A stretch of 64,000 bases of DNA. Source: Nocardia concava NBRC 100430 (GTDB lineage Bacteria; Actinomycetota; Actinomycetes; Mycobacteriales; Mycobacteriaceae). The translations under genes and the position numbers were made by a program. Shown here one piece after another: positions 32,713 through 41,815 of this stretch; within the stretch, counting starts at the first letter, position 1; each line of letters opens with the position of its first letter. The notes below the pieces were generated by a model that saw only the letters and a list, made by a program, of their open reading frames with translations, was not told where the DNA came from and did no database searches. The stretch is from NCBI RefSeq assembly GCF_000308815.1, contig NZ_BAFX01000080.1, forward strand, positions 1-64,000, read 5' to 3'.

Positions 32713-35406
32713 CTACGCCGCGTCCACGGCAACGACACCCCGGCGGATGGCCCGCACGGCCTTGCTCGCGGTGGCCGCCACCTCGACATCGTCGGCGGTG
32801 CTGTGAATCTGGTCCAGCAGATCGATGACCTGACGGCACCAGCGCACGAAATCGCCCGCCGAGAGCGGGTTTCCGCGATCACCGCTGGCGAGCAGCGCAT
32901 CAGCTAGATCGTCGCCGCGCGCCCAGGTGTAAACACCGGTGACGAAACCCAGGTCGGGTTCGCGGGTGGGCGCCAGCCGGTGCCGCGACTCGTCGGCGCG
33001 CAGCTGCGACCACACCCCGATGGTGGCGTCCACGGCCCGGCGGATCGGCGCGGTCGGTCCGGAGGCGCCCAGGTAGCCGCCCTCCTGCCGCGATTCGTAC
33101 ACCAGGATCGACACCACCGCCGCCAGCTCGGCCGGTCCGAGCCCGCGCCACAGTCCCTGCCGAAGCGCCTCGGCCACAACCAGATCCGCCTCGGCGTAGA
33201 TGCGCGTCAGCCGGCGACCGTCCTGGGTGATCTCGCCGTCGGCGACGTAGCCGCGTTCCTCGAGCAGCCCGATGATCCGGTCGAAGGTGCGCGCCAGGGA
33301 GTTGGTGGTGGCCGCGACCTGCTGGCGCAGGTGCTCGGTCTCCCGGTCGATGCGGTTGTAGCGTTCCCCGATGCGCGCCAGCTGTTCTCGATCCGGCCGC
33401 GAGTGCGCGGGATGATTGCGCAGCGCGCGCCTGAGCGTTTGCAGATCGCGGTCGTCGGCGGCCTTGGACTTGCCGCCCTGGCGGCCGCGCCGGGGCGCGG
33501 TGATGCCGGTGCTGCGCAGCGCCGAGGCCAGATCCCGGCGCACCCGCGCGGTGCGGTGGTCGACATGCTTCGGAAGCCGCAGCCGCCCCAGCGATTCGGC
33601 CGGGGTCGGGAAGTCGGCGGCCGAGACGCGCCCGGCCCACTTGTCCTCGGTGAGGACCAGCGGACGCGGATCGCCCGGTGTCTGATCGGGTTCCAGGATC
33701 ACGGCCAACCCCTGACGGCGACCCGACGGGATCGCGACCACGTCACCTCGACGCAGCGCGGTCAACGCCGCCACGGCCGCCTGCCGGCGGTCGGTGCGAC
33801 CCTGCCGTTCGATGTGCCGTTCGCGTTCGCGAATGCGTTCGCGCAGTTGGATGTACTCGAAGAAGCTCTCGTCGCCGAGCTGCGAGCGCAGCTTGCGCAT
33901 CTGGGCCTCGTTGCGTTCGATGCCCCGCACCAACCCCACGACCGACCGGTCGGCCTGGAACTGGGCGAAGGACCGCTCCAGCAACGCCCGGGATTCCACC
34001 GCGCCCATGCGATCGACCAGGTTGATCGACATGTTGTAGCCCGGCCGGAACGAGGACCGCAGCGGATAGGTCCGCGTCGAGGCCAGGCCCGCCACCGCGC
34101 TGGTGTCGACCTCGGGCTGCCACAGCACCACCGCGTGGCCCTCGACATCGATGCCGCGTCGGCCCGCGCGGCCGGTGAGCTGCGTGTATTCCCCCGGCGT
34201 CAGCTCGGCGTGGCTCTCGCCGTTGAACTTCACCAGCCGCTCGAGCACCACCGTCCGCGCGGGCATGTTGATGCCCAGAGCCAGTGTCTCCGTGGCGAAT
34301 ACCGCGCGCACCAGCCCGCGCACGAACAGCTCCTCGACCGTGTGCCGGAACGCGGGCAGCATGCCGGCGTGGTGCGCGGCGAACCCGCGGTGCAGCGCCT
34401 CGCGCCATTCCCAGTACCCGAGCACCTCGAGGTCGCTGCGCGGCAGGTCCCCGGTGTGCTTCTCGATGATCGCGTCGACTTCCTCGCGGTCGTCGTCGCG
34501 GGAGAGATCCAGCCGGGAGCGCACGCACTGGGCAAGCGCCCCATCGCATCCCGCGCGGCTGAAGATGAACGTGATCGCGGGCAGCAGCCCCTCGTCGTCG
34601 AGTTTGGCGATCACCTCCGGCCGCGGCATGGGCCGGAACGAGCGCCGCGGCCCGCCCCGCCCGCGCCCGGGCACGGCCCAATTGTCCATCCGGTCAACGG
34701 ATTCGCGGTGCTTGATGTAGCGCACCAGATCCCCGTCCACGATCACCTTGGCATCGCTGGACTTGGAGTCGAACAGGTCGAACATGCGCTTGCCGACCAT
34801 GACGTGCTGCCACAGCGGCACCGGCCGGGTCTCGTCGACGATGACGGCGGTGTCGCCGCGCACGGTCTCCATCCACGCGCCGAACTCCTCGGCATTGGAG
34901 ACCGTCGCCGACAGGCTGACCAGGCGCACCTCGGGCGGCAGGTGCAGGATGACCTCTTCCCACACCGCGCCGCGGAAGCGGTCGGCCAGGTAGTGCACCT
35001 CGTCCATGACGACATACGAAAGCCCGCGCAGCGCATCCGAACTCGCGTAGAGCATGTTGCGCAGCACCTCGGTGGTCATCACCACCACCGAGGCGTCGGG
35101 ATTGATGGACTGGTCGCCGGTCAGCAAGCCGACCTCGTCGCGACCGTAGCGTTCGGTGAGATCGGCGAACTTCTGATTCGACAGCGCCTTGATCGGCGTC
35201 GTGTAGAAGCATTTGCTGCCCGAGGCCAGCGCCAGGTGGACGGCGAATTCGCCCACCACGGTCTTGCCCGCGCCGGTGGGCGCGCAGACGAGCACACTGT
35301 GCCCGCCCTCGAGCGCCACACACGACTGCCGCTGGAACGGATCGAGCTCGAATTTCAGTTCGGCGGCGAATGCCGCCAGTTCGCCAGTAAGCGACCTTGA
35401 TGTCAC
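32713..35406 (-). CDS. helY: DEAD/DEAH-box (Ski2/Mtr4-like) RNA helicase HelY
   Basis: An 897-residue superfamily 2 helicase orthologous by position and size to M. tuberculosis HelY (Rv2092c). Walker A is PTGAGKTV at 43-50, the DEVH box is at 135-138 (VMDEVHYL), SLSATVSN is motif III, and QLTGRAGRRGID is motif VI. A long C-terminal region follows, as in Ski2-like helicases. It probably remodels structured RNA; the precise role is unproven. It starts at GTG 35406, only 3 nt after the tatC stop, and is part of the tatA-tatC-helY unit. Confidence 0.95.
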   Translation of the reverse strand: MTSRSLTGELAAFAAELKFELDPFQRQSCVALEGGHSVLVCAPTGAGKTVVGEFAVHLALASGSKCFYTTPIKALSNQKFADLTERYGRDEVGLLTGDQSINPDASVVVMTTEVLRNMLYASSDALRGLSYVVMDEVHYLADRFRGAVWEEVILHLPPEVRLVSLSATVSNAEEFGAWMETVRGDTAVIVDETRPVPLWQHVMVGKRMFDLFDSKSSDAKVIVDGDLVRYIKHRESVDRMDNWAVPGRGRGGPRRSFRPMPRPEVIAKLDDEGLLPAITFIFSRAGCDGALAQCVRSRLDLSRDDDREEVDAIIEKHTGDLPRSDLEVLGYWEWREALHRGFAAHHAGMLPAFRHTVEELFVRGLVRAVFATETLALGINMPARTVVLERLVKFNGESHAELTPGEYTQLTGRAGRRGIDVEGHAVVLWQPEVDTSAVAGLASTRTYPLRSSFRPGYNMSINLVDRMGAVESRALLERSFAQFQADRSVVGLVRGIERNEAQMRKLRSQLGDESFFEYIQLRERIRERERHIERQGRTDRRQAAVAALTALRRGDVVAIPSGRRQGLAVILEPDQTPGDPRPLVLTEDKWAGRVSAADFPTPAESLGRLRLPKHVDHRTARVRRDLASALRSTGITAPRRGRQGGKSKAADDRDLQTLRRALRNHPAHSRPDREQLARIGERYNRIDRETEHLRQQVAATTNSLARTFDRIIGLLEERGYVADGEITQDGRRLTRIYAEADLVVAEALRQGLWRGLGPAELAAVVSILVYESRQEGGYLGASGPTAPIRRAVDATIGVWSQLRADESRHRLAPTREPDLGFVTGVYTWARGDDLADALLASGDRGNPLSAGDFVRWCRQVIDLLDQIHSTADDVEVAATASKAVRAIRRGVVAVDAA

Positions 35407-35409
35407 TTT

Positions 35410-36390
35410 TCAGAGAGTATCGGAGTAATCCGACACAGTTCCCGTGGTTTTCTCCACCGGTGTGGCGGCCACCGGTTCAGCGGTCGGCACCGGAGTCGGG
35501 GCATCGATGCCGCCGGGTGAGGTATCCAAAGGCGATGCCTGGTCGTCGGTGAGGTTGTCCCAGTTCTCGGCATTGCGGGCGCGCCGCTTGTCGTTGAACC
35601 GCGCCACCTGCACCGCGATCTCGAACAGCAGCGTCAGCGCGAGCGCCAGCGCCAGCATGGAGATCGGGTCCTGCGGGGTCACGATGGCCGCGAACACGAA
35701 CAGGCCGAAGATCAGCCCGCGCCGCCACTTGGTGAGCCGCGCGTAGGTCAGCACCCCGAGGAAGTTCAAACCCACGATGAGCAACGGTGTTTCGAAGCTC
35801 ACACCGAAGATCACCAGCAGCTTGATGATGAAGCTGAAGTATTGCGCACCGCTCAGGGCGGTGATCTGCACGTTGTTGCCGATGGTCATCAGGAAGCTGA
35901 GGGCATGGGCGACAACCCAGTACGCCAGCACCGCACCCGCGACGAACAGCGCCGCGCCCGCGGCCACGAAGGAGATCGCGTACTTGCGCTCCTTGGCGTA
36001 CAGGCCCGGGGTGATGAACGCCCACAGCTGATACAGCCAGAACGGGCTGGCCACAACGACACCCGCGGTCGTACCGACCTTCAAGCGCAACGTGAACTGT
36101 TCGAACGGCGCGGTCGCCAGCAACCGGCAGGCGCCGTCGGCGCTCAGATTGGCCCGCGAGGACGCGGGCAGATCACAGTATGGGCCGCGCAGGATCTCAC
36201 CGAGGCTCTCGATCCCGAAAAAGGAATGCGAGTACCAGAAGAACCCGAACAGGGTGCCGATCGCGATCCACGCCAGCGCGACGAGCAATCGCTTGCGGAG
36301 CTCCGACAGGTGATCCACCAGGGACATGGTGCCGTCGGGGTTCGTGCGGCGCTTGCTGCGCCGGGGATCGAACGGGATGCGTATACGCAT
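35410..36390 (-). CDS. tatC: Sec-independent protein translocase TatC
   Basis: A 326-residue membrane protein forming, with TatA and TatB, the twin-arginine exporter for folded proteins. The conserved N-terminus MSLVDHLSELRKRLLVA precedes the first helix. The typical long loop lies between helices 1 and 2, and ATAPFEQFTLRLKVG with the glutamate site is present. Six transmembrane segments can be traced to about residue 265. A Pro/Thr-rich C-terminal tail of about 55 residues is an actinobacterial addition. The ATG at 36390 was selected by the family start. Confidence 0.95.
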   Translation of the reverse strand: MRIRIPFDPRRSKRRTNPDGTMSLVDHLSELRKRLLVALAWIAIGTLFGFFWYSHSFFGIESLGEILRGPYCDLPASSRANLSADGACRLLATAPFEQFTLRLKVGTTAGVVVASPFWLYQLWAFITPGLYAKERKYAISFVAAGAALFVAGAVLAYWVVAHALSFLMTIGNNVQITALSGAQYFSFIIKLLVIFGVSFETPLLIVGLNFLGVLTYARLTKWRRGLIFGLFVFAAIVTPQDPISMLALALALTLLFEIAVQVARFNDKRRARNAENWDNLTDDQASPLDTSPGGIDAPTPVPTAEPVAATPVEKTTGTVSDYSDTL

Positions 36391-36503
36391 GTGTGTGTGA
36401 CTGCCTCCGCCTTGCGGCCGACAAACCGGAGCCTTGCGGCCACCCGGACCCGGACAACGACCGACCCGGGATGAGACCACTCATCCCGGGCAAAAACGTG
36501 GTC

Positions 36504-36776
36504 TCAGGCCTTCTGCTGGTCGTTCGGCTGCGGCGCGGGCTGCGGCGCCGGCTGGGCCGGGGGCAGTTGGGCCGGCGGCTGCACCGGCTGGGCCTGGGCC
36601 TCGGGAGTGGCCTCACCCGTCTTGCCCTCGTTCTGCATCTGGCTGACCTCGGTCTTGAAGATGCGCATCGAGCGTCCGAGGCTGCGGGCAGCATCGGGCA
36701 TGCGCTTCGAACCGAAGAACAGCAAGAAGATCAGCACGACGATCAGCAAGTGCCACGGGCTGATGGCGCCTGTCAT
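36504..36776 (-). CDS. tatA: Sec-independent protein translocase TatA
   Basis: A 90-residue protein with the TatA plan: one transmembrane helix (ISPWHLLIVVLIFLLFFG), the FGSKRMPDAARSLGRSMRIFK hinge and amphipathic helix, then a Pro/Gln-rich tail. It polymerises to form the Tat translocation pathway with TatC encoded 113 nt downstream. GGAGGT precedes the ATG at 36776. The exported lipase at 4878 has a basic double-Arg signal that could use it, but Sec export is equally possible. Confidence 0.95.
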   Translation of the reverse strand: MTGAISPWHLLIVVLIFLLFFGSKRMPDAARSLGRSMRIFKTEVSQMQNEGKTGEATPEAQAQPVQPPAQLPPAQPAPQPAPQPNDQQKA

Positions 36777-36863
36777 TCCATTACCTCCAAAGACTCTGGT
36801 GAGTCCGACTCTACCGGACCCGCATATCGCGAAGCTTCTTGTCAACCCTTGTTCGCCGCGCCG

Positions 36864-37895
36864 TCACCCGCGGCCGCCGCTCCGGTTGGTCGCCGCGGCC
36901 GTGAGTTGTGCGAGCAATTCCGGGCCCGACCAGGTGCGCCGGTCGCCGTTCTCCGCGGCTGTCACGAGGTCGATCAGCTTTTGGTTCACCGGCGTGGGTA
37001 TTCCTACCATGGCGCCGAGGCTGACGATTTCACCGCACAGCCAAGGGATTTCGGTTTTGCGCCCGGCGGCGAGGTCGTCGGCCATGGACGAGCGGGCCAC
37101 CGGATCGACTGCCAGCACTTTCGCGGCAACCCTGCGGAACACGCCGTCGGGGACGGTCAGCAGCCGGGCCATCGCTTCCGGGGGCAGCGGGGTGAGCCGG
37201 GCCGGGCGGATGCGGGCCGCAGCCATGGCCGCGAGGGCCTCGCGCTGGGCCAGCGACAGGCAACGGCGATAGTCGCGGGCGCCCAGTTCCTCGCGCAGCG
37301 GGCGGCCCGAGAGCGCGTTGATGGGATTGTTCAGGTTCAGCAGCAGCTTGGCCCATTGCACGGGCAGCAGGTCCGGGTGCCGTTTGAAGCCGAGACCGGA
37401 CTTGCCGAGGATCGGGGCGAAGCGGTTGAGGACCGGGTCGTCGGCGATGTCGACGGTGCCCGCGGTGCCGCGGTGGAAGCGGCCCTGGCCGTGGTGGACG
37501 ACATTGAACATGACCATGCCCGCGAGCACCACGCAGGTGGGCAGGATCTCCCGGATGACCGCGTCGTTGCCGATGCCGTTCTGCAGGCTGACCACGACCG
37601 TGCCGGGCTTGACCAGACCGGCCAGTTGCGCGGCGGCGGTCGCGGTGCCCGCGGATTTCACCGTGATCAGCACCAGATCGGTGTCGCCGGTCGGCTCGGT
37701 CGCGGTGTGGAAGGCGCTCGGCTCGATCGTCGCGCTGTTCCCGTCGAGATCGGTGAGCCGCAGGCCGTAGGTGCGCAGTTCGTCGAGCACGCGCGGGCGG
37801 CCGACGAAGGTGACCTCGGCCCCCGCCGCGGCCAGCCTGCCGCCCACATAGCATCCGATACTGCCCGCTCCCAGTACGGTCACGCGGAAACTCAA
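36864..37895 (-). CDS. 2-dehydropantoate 2-reductase-like (ApbA/PanE) protein
   Basis: A 343-residue NADPH-dependent ketopantoate-reductase-like enzyme. The dinucleotide loop is VTVLGAGSIGCYVGG, the family Lys-Ser is in VLITVKSAGT, and the C-terminal helical domain includes WAKLLLNLNNPINALSG with the catalytic Lys. The start is TTG at 37895, overlapping the pafC stop by 4 nt (TTGA); GTG at 37883 is an alternative but would trim the strand. In M. tuberculosis pafC is followed directly by tatA, so this coupled gene is an insertion in the order. Pantothenate synthesis is possible but unproven. Confidence 0.85.
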   Translation of the reverse strand: MSFRVTVLGAGSIGCYVGGRLAAAGAEVTFVGRPRVLDELRTYGLRLTDLDGNSATIEPSAFHTATEPTGDTDLVLITVKSAGTATAAAQLAGLVKPGTVVVSLQNGIGNDAVIREILPTCVVLAGMVMFNVVHHGQGRFHRGTAGTVDIADDPVLNRFAPILGKSGLGFKRHPDLLPVQWAKLLLNLNNPINALSGRPLREELGARDYRRCLSLAQREALAAMAAARIRPARLTPLPPEAMARLLTVPDGVFRRVAAKVLAVDPVARSSMADDLAAGRKTEIPWLCGEIVSLGAMVGIPTPVNQKLIDLVTAAENGDRRTWSGPELLAQLTAAATNRSGGRG

Positions 37896-39022
37896 GCGGG
37901 ACCGACCCCCTCGAGGCCCGGGGTGAAGGCATTGTCCTCGGCGGCCGCGGCATAGGCCGACAGCGCCGAGCTGGAGCGTTCCCGAACCGCGGTGACCAGT
38001 TCGGCCGGGCCGAGCACGGTCACGCCCGCGCCGAAGCCGAGCAGCAGCCGGGCCATCCAGTCCAGGGTGGCGAAGCGCATGGTCGCCTCGACGCTGCCGT
38101 CGTCGTGGGTGGTGACCTTGTGCATCGGGTACTGCTCGAGCACCCAGGCGTAGTCGGGGCGAATCAGCAAGCGCGCCAACGGGACCGCGGGATCGTCGAC
38201 GAACAGGTCCAGCGCGGCGGTCTCGTCCGCGGCGGCGTCGGCGGGCGGGCGCGCGGGTTCGTCGAGTTCGGTCGCCTCCTCGATGCGGTCGAGGCGGAAC
38301 AGCCGGACGCCCTCGGCTTGCCGGCACCATGCCTGCAGATAGCTGTTGTTGTCCACCAGCACGATTCGGATCGGGTCCACGACACGCTCGGACACCACAT
38401 CGCGGCTCGCCGAGTAGTAGACCAGGCGCAGGGCGTGGTCGTGCTCGAGCGCGGACCGGACGGTCGCCACGGCGGGCGCCTCCACCGGCACCGGCTGGGT
38501 CGGGCCCGCGAATTCCACTCCGGAGATGGCGGATTCGATCTTCGCGGTGGCCGCGTGCGCCGCGCTCGGATCCACCATGCCGGGTAGGTCGGCGATGGAG
38601 CGCAGCGCCACCAGCAGGGCGGTCGCCTCCAGCGAGGTGAGCCGCAGCGGCCGGTCGATGCCCGCGGAGAAGGTGACCTCGATGCTCTCCTCGGAGAACG
38701 ACAGGTCGATGAGATCACCGGGACCGTAGCCGGGCAGGCCGCACATCCACAGCTGGTTCAGGTCGGTCATCAGCTGTTTGGTGGAGACGCCGAGTTCGGC
38801 AGCCGCCTCCGCCGCGCTGATGCCCGGATTGGCCTGGAAGTAGGGGACCATGTTCAGCAGCCGGGCCAGGCGGGTCGAGAGCCGACTGGTGGCGGCCGCA
38901 CTCCCCCGCCGGTCCTTGGCGCCGTCGGAAGACCGTCCGCCATCGGAGTTTCCGCCCTTGCGGCCACTGTTCGTGTCGGTCACGTTGTCTCCCCGGCGTT
39001 TCCGCGCCCCCGACTCGCTCAC
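37892..39022 (-). CDS. pafC: PafC, WYL-domain transcriptional activator of the DNA-damage response
   Basis: A 376-residue protein. A charged, low-complexity N-terminus (SESGARKRRGDN and on to about 40) precedes a helix-turn-helix (LLNMVPYFQANPGISAAEAAAELGVSTKQL). The central WYL domain (LRLVYYSASRDVVSERVVDPIRIV, NNSYLQAWCRQAEGVRLFRLDRI) follows, then the WCX extension. With PafB it forms the PafBC activator that drives RecA-independent DNA-repair genes in mycobacteria. GTG at 39022 overlaps the pafB stop (GTGA), as expected for subunits made in equal amounts. Confidence 0.94.
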   Translation of the reverse strand: MSESGARKRRGDNVTDTNSGRKGGNSDGGRSSDGAKDRRGSAAATSRLSTRLARLLNMVPYFQANPGISAAEAAAELGVSTKQLMTDLNQLWMCGLPGYGPGDLIDLSFSEESIEVTFSAGIDRPLRLTSLEATALLVALRSIADLPGMVDPSAAHAATAKIESAISGVEFAGPTQPVPVEAPAVATVRSALEHDHALRLVYYSASRDVVSERVVDPIRIVLVDNNSYLQAWCRQAEGVRLFRLDRIEEATELDEPARPPADAAADETAALDLFVDDPAVPLARLLIRPDYAWVLEQYPMHKVTTHDDGSVEATMRFATLDWMARLLLGFGAGVTVLGPAELVTAVRERSSSALSAYAAAAEDNAFTPGLEGVGPA

Positions 39023-40011
39023 GCGCTGACCTCCGTCCGTTCCAGCACCGACTTCAGGCGCGCGATCACATTGTCGCGCAGTTCTTCCGGCGCGAGCACC
39101 AGGGCGTCCGCGCCGAGTCCGGTGATGAGCCGGGCCAGCCAGTCGCGCGAGCGGATGGGCACCTCCACGATCGAACCCTTGCGGCCGCCCAGGGTGCGCT
39201 CCTCCATGATCGGACCCAGGCGGCGGATCTCCTGCCCGCGCCCGTCGGCCACCCACACCGTGGCCGATCCGGTGATCGGCGTCTGCGCGGTAACCTCGGC
39301 GACCACCGCCCGCAGGTCCAGGTCCTCGGGCTTGTGCACGGCATTGGCCGGGCCGTATTCGACGATGTCCTCATCGATTCGCGAGATCCGGAAAACGCGG
39401 CGGTCGTCGCGCATGTTGTCGTGCCCGACCAGATACCAGCGCCCGTGATGAGTGACCACACCCCACGGCTGCACATCGCGCTCCACCGGATCCCCGTGCG
39501 ACTGACGGTGTTTGAACTTCACCGACCGTCCAGCATCGATCGCGGCGAGCAGCTTGCCCAGCACCGGCTCCGAACCGCGCGTACGCGCCGGGACCGCGGG
39601 CACCGCCGACACCCCGGCGTCGGGCTCCACGTGAATCCCGGCCGCGCGCAGCTTGAGCAGCCCGCTCTCGGCGGCCGCCGCCAGCTCCGGCGACTCCCAC
39701 AACTGCACCGCCACCGCCACCGCGGCGGCTTCCTCACTGGTCAGGTCGATATCGGGCAGTTCGTAGGCATCCCGGTTGATCCGGTAGCCCTCGACGCTCG
39801 AATACCGGCTCACCGGACCGATTTCCAGCGGAATGCCCAGATCGCGCAGCTCGTTCTTGTCCCGCTCGAACATGCGGCTGAACGCCTCGTCGCTCGCGGA
39901 CTCCTCGTACCCGGCCACACTGTCGCGGATGCGCTCCGCGGTGAGGAACTGCCGGGTGGACAGCAGCGCGATAACCAGATTCATCAACCGCTCGACCTTG
40001 GATATCGCCAC
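39019..40011 (-). CDS. pafB: PafB, WYL-domain transcriptional activator of the DNA-damage response
   Basis: A 330-residue partner of PafC with the same domain order: HTH (ISKVERLMNLVIALLSTRQFLTAERIRDSV), WYL domain (SVKFKHRQSHGDPVERDVQPWGVVTHHGRWYLVGHDN) and WCX domain. Single-stranded DNA made during damage is thought to activate the pair. The GTG at 40011 gives the family start AISKVERLM. It lies 221 nt after pafA, and the interval contains tandem repeats, so an independent promoter or processing site is possible. Confidence 0.94.
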   Translation of the reverse strand: MAISKVERLMNLVIALLSTRQFLTAERIRDSVAGYEESASDEAFSRMFERDKNELRDLGIPLEIGPVSRYSSVEGYRINRDAYELPDIDLTSEEAAAVAVAVQLWESPELAAAAESGLLKLRAAGIHVEPDAGVSAVPAVPARTRGSEPVLGKLLAAIDAGRSVKFKHRQSHGDPVERDVQPWGVVTHHGRWYLVGHDNMRDDRRVFRISRIDEDIVEYGPANAVHKPEDLDLRAVVAEVTAQTPITGSATVWVADGRGQEIRRLGPIMEERTLGGRKGSIVEVPIRSRDWLARLITGLGADALVLAPEELRDNVIARLKSVLERTEVSA

Positions 40012-40176
40012 CCGATAGAGAGTAATGGGCGCGTCGCCGGTGTGGAGCATGGGCGGTCGCGTTTTCCCACCGGCGTTCCCCGGACAGACGGACGGGCCGC
40101 GAACCGAGGGGCGGTTCGCGGCCCGTCATCCGGTACCTACGCGGAGGCCGGTACCCGGGTTCATCCCTGGGTCGAG

Positions 40177-40258
40177 GCGATGAGCCGACGACGTCGGGGC
40201 GATGAGCCGACTACATCGAGGCGATGAGCCGACTACATCGAGGCGATGAGCCGATCCA
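40177..40258. repeat. Four-copy 22-bp tandem repeat covering the pafA 3' end
   Basis: GCGATGAGCCGAC starts units at 40177, 40199, 40221 and 40243, a constant 22-bp period; the two rightmost full units are identical (GCGATGAGCCGACTACATCG). On the minus strand each unit reads as the end of pafA: codons for Leu-Ile-Ala-Ser-Met and a TAG stop. The rightmost copy is the functional gene end, and the others are duplicates past the stop. 22 is not a multiple of three, so the copies cannot extend the protein in frame. Confidence 0.9.
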
Positions 40259-41591
40259 CTCGTTCGTCGACCGAGCGGAACGGGTCCTTGCACAGGACCG
40301 TCCGCTGGGCCTGGTCGTTGAGCTTCAAGTGGACCCAGTCCACGGTGAAGTCGCGACCAGCCTCCTGCGCGGCGGTGATGAAATCGCCGCGCAGCTTGGC
40401 CCGGGTGGTCTGCGGCGGCGTGGTGACCGCGGCATCCACCGCCTCGTCCTCGGTGACCCGTTTGGCCAGACCCTTGCGGGCTAGCAGGTCGAAGACGCCG
40501 CGGCCGCGCTTGATGTCGTGGTAGGCCAGGTCCAGCTGGGCGATCTTGGGATCGGACAGCTCCATGTTGTAGCGGTCCTGGTAGCGCTGGAACAGCTTGC
40601 GCTTGATGATCCAGTCGATCTCGGTGTCGACCTTGGCGAAGTCCTGCGCCTCGACGGCGTCGAGGGTGCGGCCCCACAGATCCACCACCGCGTCGACCTG
40701 CGGATCGCGATCGCGGTTGCGCAGATGCTCGACGGCGCGGGCGTAGTACTCGCGCTGGATGTCGAGCGCGGAAGCCTGACGGCCCCCGGCCAGCCGCACC
40801 GGACGGCGCCCGGTGAGATCGTGCGACACCTCGCGGATGGCGCGAATCGGGTTGTCCAGAGCGAAGTCTCGGAACGCGACCCCGGCCTCGATCATCTCGA
40901 GCACGAGCGAGGCCGTGCCCACCTTGAGCATGGTCGTGGTCTCGGCCATGTTCGAGTCGCCCACGATCACGTGCAGGCGCCGGTACTTCTCGGCATCGGC
41001 GTGCGGCTCGTCGCGGGTGTTGATGATCGGCCGCGACCGGGTGGTCGCCGAGGAGACGCCCTCCCAGATGTGCTCGGCCCGCTGCGACAGGCAGAAGGTG
41101 GCGGCCTTGGGCGTCTGCAGCACCTTCCCGGCCCCGCAGATCAACTGCCGGGTAACCAGGAACGGCAACAGCACATCCGAGATCCGCGAGAACTCCCCGG
41201 CACGCACCACGAGGAAGTTCTCGTGGCAGCCATAGGAGTTGCCGGCGGAGTCGGTGTTGTTCTTGAACAGATAGATATCGCCGCCGATACCCTCCTCCGC
41301 GAGCCGCTGCTCGGCGTCTATGAGCAGATCCTCGAGGACCCGCTCGCCGGCGCGGTCGTGAGTGACCAACTGCACCAAGCTGTCACATTCGGCCGTGGCG
41401 TACTCCGGATGGGAACCGACATCGAGGTAGAGCCGGGCACCATTACGAAGGAACACGTTCGAGCTACGGCCCCAGGAAACTACCCGGCGGAACAAGTACC
41501 GGGCCACCTCGTCAGGACTCAACCGACGGTGACCGTGGAACGTGCACGTCACCCCGAATTCGGTCTCGATCCCCATGATTCGTCGCTGCAC
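40233..41591 (-). CDS. pafA: Pup-protein ligase PafA
   Basis: A 452-residue ligase, the same length as the M. tuberculosis enzyme. It phosphorylates the C-terminal Glu of Pup with ATP and joins it to substrate lysines, marking them for the proteasome. The glutamine-synthetase-like fold shows MGIETEFGVT, the catalytic Asp57 in NGARLYLDVGSHPEYA, and IYLFKNNTDSAGNSYGCHENF. The start GTG at 41591 gives MQRRIMGIETEFG; the ATG at 41576 would give a protein five residues shorter. It follows the prcBA terminator and so needs its own promoter. TAGGGT overlaps the GTG and could be a -10 for the shorter form. Confidence 0.97.
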   Translation of the reverse strand: MQRRIMGIETEFGVTCTFHGHRRLSPDEVARYLFRRVVSWGRSSNVFLRNGARLYLDVGSHPEYATAECDSLVQLVTHDRAGERVLEDLLIDAEQRLAEEGIGGDIYLFKNNTDSAGNSYGCHENFLVVRAGEFSRISDVLLPFLVTRQLICGAGKVLQTPKAATFCLSQRAEHIWEGVSSATTRSRPIINTRDEPHADAEKYRRLHVIVGDSNMAETTTMLKVGTASLVLEMIEAGVAFRDFALDNPIRAIREVSHDLTGRRPVRLAGGRQASALDIQREYYARAVEHLRNRDRDPQVDAVVDLWGRTLDAVEAQDFAKVDTEIDWIIKRKLFQRYQDRYNMELSDPKIAQLDLAYHDIKRGRGVFDLLARKGLAKRVTEDEAVDAAVTTPPQTTRAKLRGDFITAAQEAGRDFTVDWVHLKLNDQAQRTVLCKDPFRSVDERVDRLIASM

Positions 41592-41712
41592 CCTATCGAC
41601 ATTACAGCGCTGAAGTCCCCGGTAACCGGCTTGTCGGACAGCTCATGCAAACGTATTCACAACGATTTAGCACGGGCTGCAACGCCGCACGCGTCTTACC
41701 CTGCGAAAAAGC

Positions 41713-41755
41713 AAGGCTCCTTTGCACTCTGCTATTGAGAGTGCAAAGGAGCCTT
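41713..41755 (-). terminator. Intrinsic terminator after prcA
   Basis: Perfect 18-bp arms (41713-41730 and 41738-41755) around a 7-nt loop; one arm begins AAGGCTCCTTTGCACTCT. On the minus strand the stem is followed by GCTTTTTC, a U-tract, so it ends transcription of pup-prcB-prcA before pafA. Confidence 0.92.
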
Positions 41756-41815
41756 ATCCCGAATAGCGGGATTTCGCTGGAACCGTTGCGGGCCCTTACT
41801 CGACCTTCCGGGGGC

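Noticed and set aside
32980..35400. An 806-residue plus-strand frame opposite helY
   Set aside because: It is antisense to an unmistakable helicase; its sequence has no domain and its composition is that of a GC-rich shadow frame.
40177..40258. CRISPR-like array
   Set aside because: Repeats are contiguous with a 22-bp period, have no spacers, and derive from the pafA end.
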